Positions 1 to 9,059 of a stretch of DNA of 64,000 bases are shown here, one piece after another. This DNA comes from Pseudomonas iridis (lineage in GTDB: Bacteria > Pseudomonadota > Gammaproteobacteria > Pseudomonadales > Pseudomonadaceae). How positions within the stretch are numbered: position 1 is the first letter of the stretch; each line of letters opens with the position of its first letter. A program made the position numbers and the translations under genes. Under the pieces are notes generated by a model. The model was not told the DNA's origin. It saw nothing but the letters and a program-made list of their open reading frames with translations, and searched no databases. The stretch lies in contig NZ_JACXXO010000011.1 in assembly GCF_017980685.1 (NCBI RefSeq), positions 62,001 to 126,000 on the forward strand, read 5' to 3'.

Positions 1-951
1 GGTGCCATGGGCAGACAGTTTCAAATACAGCACGCCCTGGGGATTGCCCGACGCTTCTTGCGCAACGCCAGCATGACGCTCCAGCAAACTCACTTGCCAG
101 CCGCGTGACGCGAGGCTGGCCGCCGTGGCGCAGCCGGCCAGACCGGCACCGATCACCAGGGCTCGCCGCTCACCGGTCAATGGCCTCGGCCGCGCAAACC
201 AGGGTTTCTCGGCGGCGGGCGGCGCAACGCCTTCGGGCCAGCCGAGGAACTCACCGCGCAGGATTTCCCATTTGTGGCCGATGCCCGGCGTGCGCTTCAT
301 CTTGAACCCGGCGGCATTGAGCAAGCGCCGCACCCAACCGGTGCTGGTGAAGGTGCTGATGGTCGAGCCGGGCGCCGCCAGACGTGCCAGTTCGGCGAAC
401 AGTTCGGCCGTCCACATGTCGGGGTTTCTTGCCGGAGCGAAGCCGTCGAGGAACCACGCATCGATCTGGGCATCGAGCTGCGGCAATTGCTCAAGGGCAT
501 CGCCGATCAGCAGTGTCAGTGTGACGCGGCCATCGGCCAGCGTGATGCGCTGGAAGCCCTGATGAATGGCCACGTAATGCTTCAATAACTGCTCGGCCAG
601 CGGCTTGAGTTCCGGCCACAGGGCCAGAGCACGGTGCAGATCCGCCGGACTCAGCGGGTACTTTTCGACACTGACGAAATGCAGCTGTGCACCTGCCACG
701 GAATGCTGTTCGAACACTTGCCAGGCGCAGAGAAAATTCAACCCGGTGCCGAACCCGGTTTCGCCGATAACCAGTCGTCCACCTGCCGGCAGTGCCGCAA
801 AACGCTCAGCCAGACGGTTCTGCTCAAGGAACACATAACGGGTTTCATCGAGCCCCGACTGATCGGAAAAGTACACGTCATCGAAGACTCGTGAACGCGG
901 GCGTCCGTTTTCATCCCAGTCGAGTTGGGCGTGGGGCGATACAGGTTTCAT
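1..951 (-). CDS. mnmC: MnmC, bifunctional tRNA mnm5s2U34 biosynthesis protein (partial, C-terminus outside window)
   Basis: Cytoplasmic tRNA-modifying enzyme that finishes mnm5(s2)U34. The N-terminal methyltransferase domain acts after the C-terminal FAD oxidoreductase domain removes the carboxymethyl group. The ATG at 951 opens MKPVSPHAQLDWDENGRPRS, typical of the family. The frame stays open to base 1, so about 317 N-terminal residues are present. Visible are the SAM-binding GETGFGTGLNFL stretch, the DAWFLDGFAPARNPDMW methyltransferase signature and, near the left edge, the FAD dinucleotide-binding VIGAGLAGCATAASLA motif that begins the oxidase domain. It is divergent from the polyphosphate:AMP phosphotransferase gene. 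The domain order is as in full-length MnmC; nothing looks broken in the visible part. Confidence 0.93.
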   Translation of the reverse strand, partial: MKPVSPHAQLDWDENGRPRSRVFDDVYFSDQSGLDETRYVFLEQNRLAERFAALPAGGRLVIGETGFGTGLNFLCAWQVFEQHSVAGAQLHFVSVEKYPLSPADLHRALALWPELKPLAEQLLKHYVAIHQGFQRITLADGRVTLTLLIGDALEQLPQLDAQIDAWFLDGFAPARNPDMWTAELFAELARLAAPGSTISTFTSTGWVRRLLNAAGFKMKRTPGIGHKWEILRGEFLGWPEGVAPPAAEKPWFARPRPLTGERRALVIGAGLAGCATAASLASRGWQVSLLERHAGVAQEASGNPQGVLYLKLSAHGT

Positions 952-1147
952 GGCAGGCTCGGCAACGACAAGGCGGCCATTCTAGCCGATCAGGCGCAGG
1001 GCGCTTGATCCATGGCAATTGGCGTCTTGACGGAATCACGGAAGATCGCGGTCCTCCATAATCAGGAGGTCTGTGTGGCGTGGGAATTTGTGCCCTGTAT
1101 CCGTGCCCAATCCGCTAGTCTTGCTGAATTCTGGAAGGAGCCGTCCA

Positions 1148-2662
1148 ATGTTTGAATCCGCTGAAATCGGTCATGCCATCGACAAAGACACCTACGAGGC
1201 TGCCGTCCCTGCACTGCGTGAAGCACTGCTCGAAGCCCAGTTCGAATTGCAGCAGCAAAAGCGTTTCCCGGTGATCGTATTGATCAACGGCATCGAAGGC
1301 GCGGGCAAGGGCGAGACGGTCAAGTTGCTCAACGAGTGGATGGACCCGCGACTGATCGAGGTGCGCACCTTCGACCAGCAGACCGATGAAGAGCTGGCGC
1401 GACCACCGGCGTGGCGCTACTGGCGGATGCTGCCGGCCAAGGGACGGATGGGGATTTTCTTCGGCAACTGGTACAGCCAGATGCTCCAGGGCCGGGTGCA
1501 TGGTTTGTTCAAGGACCCGCGGCTGGATCAGGCGATCGCCGGCGCCGAGCGTCTGGAAAAGATGCTTTGCGATGAAGGCGCGCTGATCTTCAAGTTCTGG
1601 TTTCACCTGTCCAAAAAACAAATGAAGGCGCGGCTCAAGGCCCTCGCCGACGATCCGCTGCACAGCTGGCGCATCAGCCCGCTGGACTGGCAGCAATCGC
1701 AGACCTACGACAAGTTCGTCAAATACGGCGAGCGCGTGCTGCGCCGCACCAGCCGCGACTATGCGCCGTGGCACGTCATCGAAGGCGCGGATGCCAACTA
1801 TCGCAGTCTGGCGGTGGGCAAGATTCTCCTTGAAGGTTTGCAAGCTGCCCTGAAGCGCCCGGACGTTTATCCTCACGAAGTCAGCGCCGCGCCGCTGGGC
1901 ACTGCGGTCGATCAATTGAACCTGCTCGACAGCCTGGACCTGAGCCAACACCTGGACAAGAAAGACTACGAAGAACAATTGATCACCGAGCAGGCACGGC
2001 TGTCCGGGCTGATGCGTGACAAGCGCATGCGTCGGCACGCCTTGGTGGCGGTGTTCGAAGGTAACGATGCGGCGGGCAAGGGCGGGGCGATTCGTCGGGT
2101 GGCGGCGGCACTCGATCCGCGCCAATACAGCATCGTGCCGATTGCCGCGCCGACCGAAGAGGAACGCGCGCAACCGTATCTTTGGCGTTTCTGGCGGCAT
2201 CTGCCGGCGCGGGGCAAGTTCACCGTGTTCGATCGTTCGTGGTACGGCCGGGTTCTGGTGGAGCGCATCGAAGGTTTCTGCCCGCCGGCCGACTGGTTGC
2301 GCGCCTACAGCGAGATCAACGACTTTGAAGAGCAGCTCGCCGATGCTGGCATGATCGTGGTCAAGTTCTGGCTGGCGATCGACAAGGACACACAAATGGA
2401 GCGTTTCCAGGAGCGCGAAGAGATCCCCTTCAAACGCTTCAAGATCACCGAAGACGACTGGCGCAACCGCGACAAGTGGGACGCCTATCGCACCGCAGTG
2501 GGCGACATGGTTGATCGCACCAGCACCGAGATCTCGCCGTGGACGCTGGTCGAGGCCAATGACAAGCGCTGGGCGCGGGTCAAAGTGTTGCGCACGATCA
2601 ACCTTGCGTTGGAAGAAGCCTTCGAGAAATCCGACAAGAAGGCCAAAAAGCACAAGGACTGA
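1148..2662 (+). CDS. pap: Polyphosphate:AMP phosphotransferase (tandem PPK2 domains)
   Basis: Transfers a phosphate from polyphosphate to AMP to give ADP (class II PPK2). The protein is 504 aa with two PPK2 domains in tandem. The first P-loop is GIEGAGKGE at residues 48-56 and the second EGNDAAGKGG at about 304-313, each followed by a PPK2-type Trp/Arg-rich lid (RYWRMLP, RFWRHLP). Such two-domain proteins are the known AMP-phosphorylating form; in them the C-terminal domain is usually the active one. The frame is open further upstream, but ATG 1148 has a strong GGAAGGAG just before it and gives the usual family N-terminus. It is probably transcribed alone, or with the thiolase gene 103 nt downstream. 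Confidence 0.93.
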   Translation: MFESAEIGHAIDKDTYEAAVPALREALLEAQFELQQQKRFPVIVLINGIEGAGKGETVKLLNEWMDPRLIEVRTFDQQTDEELARPPAWRYWRMLPAKGRMGIFFGNWYSQMLQGRVHGLFKDPRLDQAIAGAERLEKMLCDEGALIFKFWFHLSKKQMKARLKALADDPLHSWRISPLDWQQSQTYDKFVKYGERVLRRTSRDYAPWHVIEGADANYRSLAVGKILLEGLQAALKRPDVYPHEVSAAPLGTAVDQLNLLDSLDLSQHLDKKDYEEQLITEQARLSGLMRDKRMRRHALVAVFEGNDAAGKGGAIRRVAAALDPRQYSIVPIAAPTEEERAQPYLWRFWRHLPARGKFTVFDRSWYGRVLVERIEGFCPPADWLRAYSEINDFEEQLADAGMIVVKFWLAIDKDTQMERFQEREEIPFKRFKITEDDWRNRDKWDAYRTAVGDMVDRTSTEISPWTLVEANDKRWARVKVLRTINLALEEAFEKSDKKAKKHKD

Positions 2663-2765
2663 AACGATGGGCACGCATACGCGGGGTGAATGATTGTCGC
2701 GGTCGGTAATGGGGTGGACTTATGCTCAGGTCCACTCTCAACCGATAACAACAATGAGGTATGCC

Positions 2766-3950
2766 ATGCGTGAAGTGGTGATCGTCGACAGCGTACGGAC
2801 CGGCCTGGCCAAATCCTTTCGCGGCAAGTTCAACCAGACCCGTCCCGATGACATGGCGGCCCATTGCGTCAACGCGCTACTGACACGCAATGACATCGAC
2901 CCGGCCAGTGTCGAGGATTGCATCGTCGGTGCCGGCTCCAACGAGGGCGCGCAGGGCTACAACATCGGTCGCAACGTCGCGGTGCTTTCGCGTCTGGGCA
3001 CCGGCACCGCCGGCATGACCCTCAATCGTTTCTGCTCCTCGGGCTTGCAGGCTATTGCGATTGCCGCCAACCAGATCGCCTCGGGCTGCAGCGACATCAT
3101 CGTCGCGGGCGGCGTCGAATCGATCAGCCTGACGATGAAAAGCGTCAACACCGATCACCTGATCAACCCGCTGCTCAAGCAACAAACGCCTGGCATCTAT
3201 TACACGATGGGCCAGACCGCCGAAGTGGTTGCACGTCGTTATGGTGTCAGCCGTGAGGCGCAGGATCGCTACGCGCTGCAAAGTCAGTTGCGTACGGCTC
3301 ACGCCCAGGCGGCCGGTTTGTTCGACGATGAAATCGTGCCGATGGCGGTGAAGTATCGCGTCGAGGACAAGAACACGGGCGAGGTGCAGATCCTCGATGG
3401 CGTCGTCGAGCGCGACGACTGCAACCGTCCGGACACTACTTATGAAAGCCTTGCCGGTCTTAAACCAGTGTTCGCCGACGATGGTTCGGTGACGGCTGGC
3501 AACTCGTCGCAACTGTCCGACGGCGCGTCGATGACGCTGGTGATGAGCCTGGAAAAGGCGCTGCAACTGGGGCTCAAGCCGAAGGCGTTTTTCCGCGGTT
3601 TCACCGTGGCCGGTTGCGAGCCGGACGAGATGGGCATCGGCCCGGTGTTCTCGGTGCCGAAACTGCTCAAGGCCAAGGGCTTGCAGGTGGCTGACATCGA
3701 CTTGTGGGAGTTGAACGAGGCGTTTGCTTCACAGTGCCTGTACAGCCGTGATCGGCTGGAGATCGATAACGACAAATACAACGTCAATGGCGGCTCGATC
3801 TCCATCGGCCACCCGTTCGGCATGACCGGGTCGCGGCAGGTCGGGCATCTGGTGCGGGAGTTGCAGCGGCGTAACTTGCGTTACGGCATCGTCACCATGT
3901 GCGTAGGCGGCGGGATGGGGGCGACGGGGTTGTTTGAGGCGGTGCGTTAA
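2766..3950 (+). CDS. Thiolase, acetyl-CoA C-acyltransferase family
   Basis: Biosynthetic or degradative thiolase (acyl-CoA + acetyl-CoA exchanging with 3-ketoacyl-CoA + CoA), 394 aa, the usual length. Catalytic residues are in place: nucleophile Cys90 in NRFCSSGLQ, His349 in GGSISIGHPFGMTGSR and Cys379 in TMCVGGGMG. The start at 2766 (MREVVIVDSVRTG) matches thiolase N-termini; an in-frame ATG at 2754 would add four residues, but its ATGAGGT looks more like part of the ribosome-binding site. No fadB-like partner is adjacent, so the substrate cannot be told from context. It is followed by a REP pair. Confidence 0.88.
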   Translation: MREVVIVDSVRTGLAKSFRGKFNQTRPDDMAAHCVNALLTRNDIDPASVEDCIVGAGSNEGAQGYNIGRNVAVLSRLGTGTAGMTLNRFCSSGLQAIAIAANQIASGCSDIIVAGGVESISLTMKSVNTDHLINPLLKQQTPGIYYTMGQTAEVVARRYGVSREAQDRYALQSQLRTAHAQAAGLFDDEIVPMAVKYRVEDKNTGEVQILDGVVERDDCNRPDTTYESLAGLKPVFADDGSVTAGNSSQLSDGASMTLVMSLEKALQLGLKPKAFFRGFTVAGCEPDEMGIGPVFSVPKLLKAKGLQVADIDLWELNEAFASQCLYSRDRLEIDNDKYNVNGGSISIGHPFGMTGSRQVGHLVRELQRRNLRYGIVTMCVGGGMGATGLFEAVR

Positions 3951-3979
3951 GCCCTGAGATAGGTTTGGCCTGAAAGATT

Positions 3980-4073
3980 GCCATCGCGGGCAAGCCCGCT
4001 CCCACAGGTTTTGCCGGTGTTCACCAAATCAGTGTTCACTATAGAACCCTGTGGGAGCTGGCTTGCCAGCGAT
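3980..4073. repeat. REP pair (palindromic Pseudomonas repeat)
   Basis: Two diverged copies of the GC-rich Pseudomonas REP unit in inverted orientation: GCGGGCAAGCCCGCTCCCAC at about 3986-4005 and GTGGGAGCTGGCTTGCCAGC at about 4051-4070, separated by about 45 bases. It lies just after the thiolase gene and before the convergent DUF6316-type gene, a typical position for such elements. Confidence 0.8.
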
Positions 4074-4087
4074 TGGATCGACACCGC

Positions 4088-4282
4088 TTACCTGTTGGAA
4101 TCCTGAAATTGCATCCGCGCGATGTAGGCCTTTATCTCCTGCTCAGCCTTCTCATGGCTGTCAAACGGCCCTTCAAGGGTATTTTCCCGAGTGCTGAAAA
4201 ACAGTTCGCCATTGACCCGACACACTCGGTCACTGCGAAAGTGCGTGGCGGGGGCGGGGTCTTGGGCGCGCATGCCTAACAT
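4088..4282 (-). CDS. Small DUF6316-like protein
   Basis: 64-aa soluble protein, MLGMRAQDPAPATHFRSDRV onward, ending KAYIARMQFQDSNR. The frame stays open upstream to 4408, but the ATG at 4282 has AGGGAG nine bases before it, which decides the start. The central VNGELFFSTRENTLEGPFDS stretch followed by a charged helix resembles the small DUF6316 family of pseudomonads. Function unknown. It is convergent with the thiolase gene and divergent from the DMT transporter gene. Confidence 0.7.
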   Translation of the reverse strand: MLGMRAQDPAPATHFRSDRVCRVNGELFFSTRENTLEGPFDSHEKAEQEIKAYIARMQFQDSNR

Positions 4283-4493
4283 GATCGGTCTCCCTGTTAA
4301 GGCAACTTGGGCTGGATCGAATGAGCTTATGTCTGAACCACTTGGCACGCCTGACCAGCCGATCAACGGCGTTGCGTCAACTTGATGCAGCGACCTGTAC
4401 AGTTTCATTTGCGGCCCGGCTCTAACTGTCCCTGTGTTGCATCAGGCGCGAGGCCTAGAATGAGCGCTCCAGTCAGCAGGCTTTGGGGTTCGC

Positions 4494-5447
4494 ATGCACA
4501 TTTCATCTGGGCGCTGGGCCTACGGTTTGTTCCTGGCGCTGCTGACGGCGTTTCTGTGGGGCATCCTGCCGATCAAACTCAAACAGGTGTTGCTGGTGAT
4601 GGACCCGGTCACGGTGACCTGGTTTCGTCTGCTGGTGTCCGGCGGCTGCCTGTTCATTTACCTGGCCGCGGTCAAGCGCCTGCCGAGCTGCAAGGTGCTC
4701 GGGCCCAAGGGCGGCTGGCTGGTGCTGATGGCGGTGCTCGGGCTGGTCGGCAACTATGTGCTGTACCTGATGGGGCTTAACCTGCTCAGCCCCGGCACTG
4801 CGCAACTGGTGGTGCAGATGGGCCCGATCATGTTGCTGATCGCCAGTCTGTTTGTGTTCAAGGAGCGTTTCAGCATCGGGCAGGGCATTGGTCTGGCGGT
4901 GTTGCTGATCGGTTTTGTGCTGTTTTTCAATCAGCGGCTGGCGGAGTTGCTGACCTCATTGTCGGATTACACCGCGGGCGTATTGCTGGTGCTGTTGGCA
5001 TCGACTGTGTGGACGTTTTACGCCTTGGGCCAGAAGCAATTGCTGTCGGTGTGGAATTCGTTGCAGGTGATGATGGTGATTTACCTGTTTTGCGCGTTGT
5101 TGCTGACACCCTGGGTGCATCCACTCGAAGCGCTTGAGTTGAGCCCGGTGCAGGGCTGGCTGCTGCTGGCGTGCTGCATGAACACGCTGATTGCCTACGG
5201 CGCGTTTGCCGAAGCATTGGCGCACTGGGAGGCCTCGCGGGTCAGTGCGACGCTGGCGATCACGCCGTTGGTGACGTTCGTGGCGGTGGCGATTGCCGCC
5301 GGGATCTGGCCGGAATACGTGCATGCCGAGCAGATCAATGCGCTGGGGTATGGCGGGGCGGTGCTGGTGGTGCTGGGTTCGGCGCTGGTGGCGTTGGGGC
5401 CTTCGTTGATTGCCGGGCTCAAGGCGCGGCGGCTGCGGATGGCTTGA
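4494..5447 (+). CDS. EamA/DMT superfamily transporter
   Basis: 317-aa inner-membrane protein with about ten hydrophobic segments in two EamA repeats. The first opens with LFLALLTAFLWGILPIKLK and the second with VLLVLLASTVWTFYALGQKQ; the tryptophan-containing first helix of each repeat is typical. DMT proteins of this type export amino acids or other metabolites; no substrate can be assigned. The last residues are basic (KARRLRMA), as expected for a cytoplasmic tail. It stands alone and converges on fumC across a 30-bp perfect inverted repeat. Confidence 0.85.
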   Translation: MHISSGRWAYGLFLALLTAFLWGILPIKLKQVLLVMDPVTVTWFRLLVSGGCLFIYLAAVKRLPSCKVLGPKGGWLVLMAVLGLVGNYVLYLMGLNLLSPGTAQLVVQMGPIMLLIASLFVFKERFSIGQGIGLAVLLIGFVLFFNQRLAELLTSLSDYTAGVLLVLLASTVWTFYALGQKQLLSVWNSLQVMMVIYLFCALLLTPWVHPLEALELSPVQGWLLLACCMNTLIAYGAFAEALAHWEASRVSATLAITPLVTFVAVAIAAGIWPEYVHAEQINALGYGGAVLVVLGSALVALGPSLIAGLKARRLRMA

Positions 5448-5452
5448 AGGTC

Positions 5453-5529
5453 AAAAGATCGCAGCCTGCGGCAGCTCCTACAGTTGGAATGCGTTCCCCT
5501 GTAGGAGCTGCCGCAGGCTGCGATCTTTT
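5453..5529. repeat. 30-bp perfect inverted repeat between convergent genes (likely bidirectional terminator)
   Basis: Left arm 5453-5482 (AAAAGATCGCAGCCTGCGGC...) and right arm 5500-5529 are exact reverse complements, with a 17-base loop. The arms begin with AAAA and end with TTTT, so each strand's transcript would make a long GC-rich hairpin followed by U residues. It sits exactly between the stop codons of the convergent DMT transporter and fumC genes, as expected for a bidirectional terminator. The sequence differs from the GTGGGAGCGAGCC REP family elsewhere in the window, although the GTAGGAGCTGCC core is a repeat common in pseudomonads. Confidence 0.8.
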
Positions 5530-5534
5530 TGCTT

Positions 5535-6929
5535 CTAGCCCTTGGCGCCAGCCTCGATCATGTTCTCCGGCCGCACCCACGCATCAAACTCTTCATCAGT
5601 CAGATAGCCCAACTCCAGCGCCGCTTCGCGCAAGGTCAGACCTTCGCTGTAAGCCTTCTTGGCGATTTCTGCCGACTTGTCATAACCGATGTGCGGGTTC
5701 AACGCCGTCACCAGCATCAGACCGCGCTCCAGATGCTGGGCCATGACCTGCGCATCCGGCTCGAGTCCTGCAATGCAGTGCTGCTGGAAGTTGCTGCAAC
5801 CGTCACTGAGCAAGCGGATCGATTGCAGCAGGTTGTGGATGATCACCGGTTTGTACACGTTCAGCTGCAAGTGGCCCTGGCTCGCGGCAATGCCGATCGT
5901 CACGTCGTTACCGAGCACCTGACAGGCGAGCATCGACAGCGCTTCGCACTGGGTCGGATTGACCTTGCCCGGCATGATCGAGCTGCCCGGCTCGTTGGCC
6001 GGCAAGCGCACTTCGGCGAAACCTGCGCGGGGGCCCGAGCCGAGCAAGCGCAGGTCGTTGGCAATTTTCATCAGGGCCACGGCGAGGGTTTTCAGCGCGC
6101 CGGACAGACTGGTCAGCGGTTCATGACCGGCCAGCGCGGCAAATTTGTTCGGCGCGGTGACGAAGGGCAGGCCAGACAACGCAGCGAGCTCTGCCGCAAT
6201 GGCCTCGCCAAAACCGTGCGGCGAATTCAGCCCGGTACCGACGGCGGTACCGCCCTGTGCCAGTTCACACACCGCCGGCAGTGCCGCGCGGACCGCTCGC
6301 TCGGCGTAATCCAGTTGCGCTATGAAGCCCGACAATTCCTGACCGAAGGTAATCGGCGTCGCGTCCATCATGTGCGTGCGGCCGGTTTTCACCAGTTTCA
6401 TGTGCCGTGCGGCCAGTTCAGCCAAGCCACCTGACAGCTCGGCAATCGATGGCAGCAACTGCTCTTGTACGGCTTTGACCGTGGCGATGCTCATGGCAGT
6501 GGGGAAGCAGTCGTTGGAGCTTTGCGAGCGATTGACGTGATCGTTCGGATGGACCGGGGTCTTGCCGCCGCGTGGATTGCCGGCCAGTTCGTTGGCACGA
6601 CCGGCGATCACCTCGTTGACGTTCATGTTGCTTTGAGTGCCGCTGCCGGTCTGCCAGACCACCAGCGGGAACTGGTCGTCGTGCTGGCCGTCGAGAACTT
6701 CGTCGGCAGCCTGCTCGATCAGGCGGGCAATGTCGGCGGGCAGGTCACCGTTGCGGTCGTTGACCCGCGCGGCGGCTTTCTTGATCAGGGCCAGGGCGTG
6801 CAGTACCGGCAGCGGCATGCGTTCCTGACCAATGGCGAAGTTGATCAGCGAGCGTTGCGTCTGAGCACCCCAGTATGCGTCGTCCGGGACCTCGATCTGG
6901 CCCAGGCTGTCGGTTTCGATACGGCTCAT
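5535..6929 (-). CDS. fumC: Class II fumarate hydratase FumC
   Basis: Iron-independent fumarase of the TCA cycle (fumarate + water to L-malate), cytoplasmic homotetramer, 464 aa. The fumarase/aspartase signature GSSIMPGKVNP is present, as are QTGSGTQSNMNVNEV and the substrate-site stretch HPNDHVNRSQSSND. The ATG at 6929 (MSRIETDSLGQIEVPDD) is the usual start and is preceded by AGGAGT. Gene order fumC, DUF2059, bolA, trhO matches the fumC2 neighbourhood of P. aeruginosa. FumC-type enzymes often take over under iron limitation or oxidative stress; no Fur box was identified here. Confidence 0.96.
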   Translation of the reverse strand: MSRIETDSLGQIEVPDDAYWGAQTQRSLINFAIGQERMPLPVLHALALIKKAAARVNDRNGDLPADIARLIEQAADEVLDGQHDDQFPLVVWQTGSGTQSNMNVNEVIAGRANELAGNPRGGKTPVHPNDHVNRSQSSNDCFPTAMSIATVKAVQEQLLPSIAELSGGLAELAARHMKLVKTGRTHMMDATPITFGQELSGFIAQLDYAERAVRAALPAVCELAQGGTAVGTGLNSPHGFGEAIAAELAALSGLPFVTAPNKFAALAGHEPLTSLSGALKTLAVALMKIANDLRLLGSGPRAGFAEVRLPANEPGSSIMPGKVNPTQCEALSMLACQVLGNDVTIGIAASQGHLQLNVYKPVIIHNLLQSIRLLSDGCSNFQQHCIAGLEPDAQVMAQHLERGLMLVTALNPHIGYDKSAEIAKKAYSEGLTLREAALELGYLTDEEFDAWVRPENMIEAGAKG

Positions 6930-7123
6930 CGTGCACACTCCTGTTGGTCTGTTTGCGCAGTTTAGGCCGGTGTCGGCTCTGGTGGTTCCCTTGAATCGAT
7001 TGTTGACCGCTAAAACCCCGTCAATCAAGCGCGGCAAGGCTTTGGGGGTTGAGCCGCGATGAATGTTAGGCGCAGAATGAGCGCCCTTGGGGTTTTACCT
7101 CGCCTAGCTGAAAAGGAAACTCG

Positions 7124-7639
7124 ATGACTCGTCTTCGTGCCATCTGCACCGCAGTAGCCCTGGTTTGCGCCAGCGGCCAGGCCCTCGCCGATACCGCCAG
7201 CCACAACGCCAGTGCCGAAGCTTTCCTGACTCTGGCGCACGCTGACAAACTGGGCACCCCGGTGTACATGCAAGTACAGCAAATGTTTGCCCAGCGTTTT
7301 GAGCAGACCAAAGCCCCGGAAGCCAAGAAAGCCGTGCTGGAAACCTATCAGGCCAAGGCCAACGCTGCGCTGGACCAGGCCATCGGCTGGAACAAGCTCA
7401 AGCCGGACATGGTCAAGCTCTACACCAGCAACTTCAGCGAGTCCGAGCTCAAGGACCTCGTCGCGTTCTACAAGTCGCCACTGGGCAAGAAAGTCCTGGA
7501 AAAAATGCCGCAGCTGACTCAGCAATCGGCCCAGATGACGCAGGGCAAGCTGGAAAGCGCCGTGCCGGTAGTCAACAAGCTGCTGGAAGACATGACCAAA
7601 GAGCTGGCCCCTGCAGCTCCTGCGGCCAAGAAGAAGTAA
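7124..7639 (+). CDS. Periplasmic DUF2059 protein
   Basis: 171 aa with a clear Sec signal peptide (MTRLRAICTAVALVCASGQALA, cleavage after Ala22) and a helical, lysine-rich mature part. The central stretch FSESELKDLVAFYKSPLGKK is the hallmark of DUF2059. The C-terminus is an Ala/Pro/Lys tail (APAAPAAKKK). Function unknown; predicted periplasmic. AAAAGGAAA just before ATG 7124 is the ribosome-binding site. bolA follows 12 nt after the stop, so the two are probably cotranscribed. Confidence 0.87.
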   Translation: MTRLRAICTAVALVCASGQALADTASHNASAEAFLTLAHADKLGTPVYMQVQQMFAQRFEQTKAPEAKKAVLETYQAKANAALDQAIGWNKLKPDMVKLYTSNFSESELKDLVAFYKSPLGKKVLEKMPQLTQQSAQMTQGKLESAVPVVNKLLEDMTKELAPAAPAAKKK

Positions 7640-7651
7640 GCGGAGTTCGTG

Positions 7652-7951
7652 ATGACCATGCAACAACGCATCGAATCCACGCTGGCGCTGCTTCAGCCTG
7701 AGCACCTGCAAGTGCTGGATGAAAGCCATATGCACAGTCGTGGGTTACAGACTCACTACAAGGCCGTGGTCGTCAGCGCGCAGTTCGAAGGGCTGAACCG
7801 GGTCAAGCGCCATCAGAAAGTCTACGGCACGCTCGGCGAGCTGATGGGCGAGTTCCATGCGTTGGCGCTGCACACCTACACCCCGCAGGAATGGGCAGAG
7901 ACTGGCGCCGCCCCCGCGTCGCCAACCTGTGCCGGAGGAAAGCAGCGATAA
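7652..7951 (+). CDS. bolA: BolA family protein
   Basis: 99-aa BolA-like protein with the class II KH-like fold. The N-terminus MTMQQRIESTLALLQPEHLQVLDESHMHS is typical; the conserved HMHS and FEGLNRVKRHQKVYGTLGE stretches form the core, and HALALHTYTPQEW is the conserved end. BolA proteins act with monothiol glutaredoxins in iron-sulfur handling and as transcription factors for morphology and biofilm. A GTG at 7649 directly precedes the ATG; the ATG at 7652 is preferred for spacing from GGAG. It is followed by a repeat and then a strong terminator. Confidence 0.92.
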   Translation: MTMQQRIESTLALLQPEHLQVLDESHMHSRGLQTHYKAVVVSAQFEGLNRVKRHQKVYGTLGELMGEFHALALHTYTPQEWAETGAAPASPTCAGGKQR

Positions 7952-8028
7952 GCTTCAAGCGGTAAGCTGCAAGGCAAACAGGTTTTGGCTTGTCGCTTGA
8001 AGCTCGCCGCTCGAAGCTGCTTTTTTGC
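7952..8028. repeat. Imperfect inverted repeat of AGCTTCAAGCGGTAAGCTGC type
   Basis: AAGCTTCAAGCGGTAAGCTGCAAG at about 7952-7975 and CTTGTCGCTTGAAGCT at about 7988-8003 form inverted arms, followed by a further degenerate unit CGCCGCTCGAAGCTGC to about 8020. It is a dispersed intergenic repeat type, distinct from the REP family, lying between bolA and its terminator. Confidence 0.6.
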
Positions 8029-8040
8029 TAGAATCCGCAA

Positions 8041-8068
8041 CGCGCCGCTCACCCGGCGCGTTTTTTTT
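8041..8068 (+). terminator. Rho-independent terminator after bolA
   Basis: Stem CGCGCCG (8041-8047) and CGGCGCG (8054-8060) with a six-base loop, followed by eight T residues. It ends the DUF2059-bolA transcript and separates it from trhO, so trhO must have its own promoter between here and 8115. Confidence 0.88.
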
Positions 8069-8115
8069 CGCATCCGGTTCACCCTTTACGAGGGTAGCCA
8101 CCTGGAGAAATACCC

Positions 8116-9057
8116 ATGACACAACCGATTGTCGTGGCGGCACTGTATAAGTTCGTCACCCTCGAAGATTACGTCAACCTGCGCGAGCCACTGCTGCAAG
8201 CGATGGTCGACAACGGCATCAAAGGCACCTTGCTGATTGCCGAAGAAGGCATCAATGGCACGGTTTCCGGCACCCGCGAAGGCATCGATGGCCTGCTCGC
8301 CTGGCTGAAGAACGATCCGCGCATGATCGACATCGACCACAAAGAGTCGTACTGCGACGAGCAGCCGTTCTACCGCACCAAGGTCAAACTGAAGAAAGAG
8401 ATCGTCACCCTCGGTGTTGACGGCGTCGACCCGAACAAAAAGGTCGGCACCTACGTTGATCCGCAAGACTGGAACGCGTTGATCAGCGACCCTGAAGTGC
8501 TGTTGATCGACACGCGCAACGATTACGAAGTGTCGATCGGCACCTTCGAAGGCGCCATCGATCCGAAAACCACCAGTTTTCGCGAATTTCCCGACTACAT
8601 CAAAGCGCACTTCGACCCGGCCGTGCACAAGAAGGTCGCAATGTTCTGCACCGGTGGCATCCGCTGCGAAAAGGCATCGAGCTACATGTTGGGCGAAGGC
8701 TTTGAAGAGGTTTACCACCTCAAGGGCGGCATTCTGAAGTACCTCGAAGAGGTGCCGCAGGAAGAAACCAAGTGGCAGGGCGACTGCTTTGTGTTCGACA
8801 ACCGGGTGACTGTGCGCCACGACCTCACCGAAGGCGACTACGATCAATGTCATGCTTGCCGCACACCGGTCAGCGTTGAAGATCGCACCTCCGAGCACTA
8901 CGTCGCTGGCATCAGCTGCCCGCATTGCTGGAACACGCTGAGCGAGAAGACTCGCCGCAGCGCCATCGACCGGCAGAAGCAGATCGAACTGGCCAAGGCC
9001 CGCAATCAGCCGCACCCGATCGGCTTTAACTACAAGCAAGCATCCACCGAGGCTTAA
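8116..9057 (+). CDS. trhO: TrhO (YceA-type) tRNA uridine-34 hydroxylase, rhodanese family
   Basis: 313-aa cytoplasmic enzyme that makes 5-hydroxyuridine at tRNA position 34, an oxygen-dependent step toward cmo5U/mcmo5U. It has an N-terminal UPF0176 domain, a rhodanese domain with catalytic Cys178 in FCTGGIRCEK, and a C-terminal Cys-rich part with CHAC and CPHC pairs. Length and N-terminus (MTQPIVVAALYKFVTLEDYV) fit the family. CTGGAGAAA lies before the ATG. The DsbA-like gene follows after two bases, so the two are probably translated from one message. Confidence 0.92.
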   Translation: MTQPIVVAALYKFVTLEDYVNLREPLLQAMVDNGIKGTLLIAEEGINGTVSGTREGIDGLLAWLKNDPRMIDIDHKESYCDEQPFYRTKVKLKKEIVTLGVDGVDPNKKVGTYVDPQDWNALISDPEVLLIDTRNDYEVSIGTFEGAIDPKTTSFREFPDYIKAHFDPAVHKKVAMFCTGGIRCEKASSYMLGEGFEEVYHLKGGILKYLEEVPQEETKWQGDCFVFDNRVTVRHDLTEGDYDQCHACRTPVSVEDRTSEHYVAGISCPHCWNTLSEKTRRSAIDRQKQIELAKARNQPHPIGFNYKQASTEA

Positions 9058-9059
9058 CC

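Noticed and set aside
1115..2674. 519-codon open frame on the minus strand
   Set aside because: Exact antisense of the polyphosphate:AMP phosphotransferase gene; low-complexity translation and no ribosome site. GC-rich codon bias creates such shadows.
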